From NCBI RefSeq assembly GCF_000204645.1, contig NC_015422.1, positions 3,613,001 to 3,677,000 of the forward strand: 64,000 bases of DNA, in the 5' to 3' direction. Shown here piece by piece: positions 62,345 through 64,000 of the stretch. Under the pieces are notes generated by a model. That model had not been told where the DNA came from. It searched no databases and was given only the letters and a program-made list of their open reading frames with translations. The position numbers were made by a program, and so were the translations under genes. Source of the DNA: Alicycliphilus denitrificans K601. Its GTDB lineage: Bacteria; Pseudomonadota; Gammaproteobacteria; Burkholderiales; Burkholderiaceae_C. Positions within the stretch are counted from its first letter, which is position 1. Each line of letters opens with the position of its first letter.

Positions 62345-62876
62345 CGTAGAACCCTGCCTGAGCTATCAGGTCTTGAAGTGTGGGCTCGTCCACGGCGCGC
62401 CAGACCTTCGGGCGACGGCCTCCGCGCGAGTCCCTGGCCACTTCGACCAACCGATTGCGCTGCAGATGACGAAGCGACCAGGTAATGGTGTCTCTGAAGC
62501 GCTTTCGTGCGCCGGGCGGATGCAAGTCGATATCGAAGTGCAATGCGGCACGGTCCATCAAGGTCAGGGTATCGACGCCGCTTTCTCCGGCGGACTGCAG
62601 TTGCTCACGAATAAAGGCGGTGAGCCCGCCAAAAGAACCATACTTACCGGCATGCGCGTGAACCGTTCCCGCTGCCGCAGGGTTCAGGGCGGGAGAAAAC
62701 AGCGCCATCGTTTGGTCCAGCGCACTTATGCGGGCGTGCAGCGTGGTCATCTCGACCTGGAGCGCTTGGATAGACCGCTGGCGGCGGTCGAGCTCACCAC
62801 AGAGCATGGCGCGCTCGTTGAGCAGCCACTTCAGGTGTGGCGAGGTACGGCTGCAATCGGGTGTTGAATTGGGCAC
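62319..62876 (-). CDS. Coiled-coil plus winged-helix-like protein, first gene of the unknown cassette
   Basis: A 185-residue protein starting at GTG 62876, with KWLLNERAMLCGELDRR at residues 16-32, a coiled coil, LFSPALNPAAAGT, HAHAGKYGSFGGLTAFI, then RKRFRDTITWSLRHLQRNRL and the ending RPKVWRAVDEPTLQDL. The start codon falls inside one arm of a 10-bp perfect inverted repeat (62874-62909), which may be an operator or recombination site. The stop overlaps the next gene by 26 bp. No relative of known function is recognised. Confidence 0.7.
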   Translation of the reverse strand: MPNSTPDCSRTSPHLKWLLNERAMLCGELDRRQRSIQALQVEMTTLHARISALDQTMALFSPALNPAAAGTVHAHAGKYGSFGGLTAFIREQLQSAGESGVDTLTLMDRAALHFDIDLHPPGARKRFRDTITWSLRHLQRNRLVEVARDSRGGRRPKVWRAVDEPTLQDLIAQAGFYDVRDTHSS

Positions 62877-62909
62877 GAAGGTAAGGCATCAGGAAACGAT
62901 ACCTTCGTG
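62874..62909. repeat. Perfect 10-bp inverted repeat at the start of the unknown cassette
   Basis: CACGAAGGTA (62874-62883), a 16-bp spacer, then TACCTTCGTG (62900-62909). The first arm contains the GTG start codon of the 185-residue gene. It could be an operator for the winged-helix-like proteins or the terminal/recombination site of a mobile unit. Confidence 0.65.
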
Positions 62910-63074
62910 AAGCAAGAGCTGCTGCTCAAAAATTAAGCAAAAAGACCCTCAAGGAGCCTTTCGTGCGGGCGTTTGGTCATCTGCTTATTAACACCCTTTT
63001 GCGCGGTCAGGATCGCAAGGGCGCCGAGAGGGCCGTGCTGGCCCGCGCAATCACCTCGAACCCCACGTCCTGCG

Positions 63075-63518
63075 CGGATGTCACGGCGGCGCGCCGCCTC
63101 GGCCGGCGGCATCCTCGTCGCGCGCCTCATGAAGCGCGGCGTGGCCGGCGTGGTCACCGACGGGGGCTTCCGCGACAGCCCGGACATCGCCCGCTACAGC
63201 ATGCCCGCCTACCACAGCCGCCCCAGCGCCCCCACAAACCTGACGCTGCACGAGGCCATCGAGATCAACGGACCCATCGGCTGCGGCGACGCACCCGTGT
63301 TCCCGGGCGACGTGATCGTGGGCGATGCCGAGGGCGTGGTCGTGATCCCCGCCCACATGGCCGACGGGATCGCCGCCGAGGCCACCGAGATGACCGTGTT
63401 CGAGGACTTCGTGCAGGAAAAGGTGATGGAGGGCCGTTCCATCCTCGGCCTGTACCCGCCCATCGACGAGCGGACGCGCACCGACTTCGCCGCCTGGCGC
63501 CAGGCCTGCGGGCGCTGA
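63075..63518 (+). pseudogene. RraA-family protein, N-terminally truncated
   Basis: The C-terminal two thirds of a RraA/aldolase-like protein: AASAGGILVARLMKRGVAG, VVTDGGFRDSPDIARYS, NLTLHEAIEINGPIGCGDAP, VFPGDVIVGDAEGVVVIPAH and the ending ILGLYPPIDERTRTDFAAW. The family fold is clear, but the first part is absent, and just before AASAGGIL the frame seems to shift (GAT GTC ACG is in another frame). No start codon with a ribosome-binding site is found. The left part was probably lost when the cassette and IS21 arrived. Confidence 0.75.
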
Positions 63519-63548
63519 CGCCCTGCGTCCCGGCCATGGGCCAAAAGA

Positions 63549-63570
63549 AAAGCCTGAAGGGTCAGGCTTT
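63549..63570. terminator. Bidirectional terminator-like hairpin at the end of the DUF3579 gene
   Basis: AAAGCCTGA/TCAGGCTTT (9-bp stem, loop AGGG) with A-rich flank on the left, giving U-rich RNA on the minus strand. The stop codon of the DUF3579 gene (63562-63564) lies within the stem. Confidence 0.65.
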
Positions 63571-63876
63571 GGGATCGGGGAGCAGGCAGGCCTCGACGAC
63601 CTGCAGGTTGTTGTCCTTGGCGAAGTTGAGCACGAAGTCCCATGCCATGGGCTCATAGGCCTGCAGTTCGCGGTTGACCACCACGCATTTCACGCCATTC
63701 ATCGCCGTGGGAACGCACCAGGGGGAATAGCTCAGGTGGCTGCCGGGCCGCGCGCCGCCCGGGCGGAACTGGCTCATGACCCCGGCCAGCCGCTCGGCCC
63801 AGTCGCTGGGTCGGAAGGTTCTCCCATCGTGGGTAATGCCTTGGATGAAGACTTCTTTGGAGGTGGGAGCAACCAT
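63562..63876 (-). CDS. DUF3579-domain protein
   Basis: A 104-residue cytoplasmic protein with TSKEVFIQGITHDGRTFRPSDWAERLAGVMSQF, followed by SYSPWCVPTAMNGVKCVVV and YEPMAWDFVLNFAKDNNLQVVEACL. This is the beta-proteobacterial DUF3579 family, of unknown role. The start ATG 63876 follows a plain upstream region. It reads away from the window's right edge, and a palindrome about 60 bp before its start could bind a regulator. Intact and probably ordinary chromosomal DNA. Confidence 0.85.
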   Translation of the reverse strand: MVAPTSKEVFIQGITHDGRTFRPSDWAERLAGVMSQFRPGGARPGSHLSYSPWCVPTAMNGVKCVVVNRELQAYEPMAWDFVLNFAKDNNLQVVEACLLPDPKA

Positions 63877-63934
63877 CGGGTTCGGGTCGTGAAGGGGGCG
63901 CGGGCCTTGTGCGCTCGCGTGGGGCCGATTCTAA

Positions 63935-63948
63935 CTCTTATATAAGAG
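63935..63948. promoter_or_regulatory. 14-bp perfect palindrome, candidate operator
   Basis: CTCTTATATAAGAG lies 59 bp upstream of the DUF3579 start codon and about 50 bp before an ATG at the very right edge (63998). It is the only A/T-rich palindrome in a very GC-rich stretch. A GntR- or similar-type operator is possible, but no regulator is identified. Confidence 0.45.
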
Positions 63949-64000
63949 CTGGCCCTCCAAGCCCCCGCCCGCCCTGCCCCCATCGGCCCGCGCGCGCATG

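Overview
The window is chromosomal DNA of a GC-rich betaproteobacterium, most likely a member of the Comamonadaceae (Acidovorax / Alicycliphilus / Diaphorobacter type). The evidence is the strong third-position GC bias, four or five Bug/TctC-type periplasmic receptors, DUF3579 and DUF4124 proteins, a PEP-CTERM protein, and a dispersed palindromic intergenic repeat built on AGCGCTTG that is familiar from this family. No rRNA, CRISPR array or prophage was seen. One tRNA (Arg, TCT) is present.

Layout. 1-4.3 kb: an amidase C-terminus, a DadA-like FAD oxidoreductase, a frameshifted NAD(P)H-hydrate repair gene (nnrE/nnrD fusion) and a PEP-mutase family enzyme. 4.3-6.9 kb: a lipoprotein and an Mla-like permease/MCE pair that lacks an adjacent ATPase. 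7-11.8 kb: a metal-defence block, with a MerR regulator divergent from a Cd/Pb/Zn P-type ATPase, then YitT, then three secreted copper-type proteins (Cys/His-rich, cupredoxin, DUF411). 11.8-19.8 kb: P1 peptidase, TAXI receptor, ettA, rhlE with a hairpin-rich leader, and an M14 peptidase lipoprotein. 19.9-22.4 kb: tRNA-Arg, a lower-GC PEP-CTERM gene, small unknown genes and a decayed cidA/cidB pair. 22.4-27.1 kb: a glutarate/glutaryl-CoA locus (LysR, gcdH, CoA-transferase, Bug receptor). 27-31.7 kb: small envelope proteins, an SDR epimerase, a [2Fe-2S] flavin reductase and a PLP beta-family enzyme. 31.8-36 kb: LysR, a uroporphyrinogen-decarboxylase-like protein and two Bug receptors. 36-39.9 kb: an envelope glycosylation cluster (ChbG/YdjC, GtrA, ArnT-like, GT2). 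40-51.6 kb: housekeeping genes, including the tightly overlapped hda-HAD-pcnB-folK operon, GGT, purM, AI-2E transporter, USP, SirB1-type protein, murJ and rpsT.

51.8-63.5 kb is an accessory, decaying segment. A YgjP-type metalloprotease follows the tail of a gene that looks like a type I restriction R subunit. That tail is split by an IS66 element with a perfect 8-bp target duplication, then cut off by an IS3 element without one. Beyond lie an N-terminal Bug fragment, an intact porin, a C-terminal Bug fragment cut by an IS21 element, and a compact cassette of three mutually related coiled-coil/winged-helix-like genes of unknown function whose first start codon sits in a perfect 10-bp inverted repeat. 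An N-terminally truncated RraA-family gene closes the segment, and DUF3579 returns the sequence to ordinary chromosome.

Functional links: the metal genes form one envelope metal-defence neighbourhood. LysR, gcdH, CoA-transferase and Bug make a small dicarboxylate catabolic unit. hda (control of initiation), pcnB (RNA decay) and folK (folate) are co-transcribed by overlap. The accessory segment records at least three insertions plus deletions, and its unknown three-gene cassette is the most promising candidate for something undescribed.
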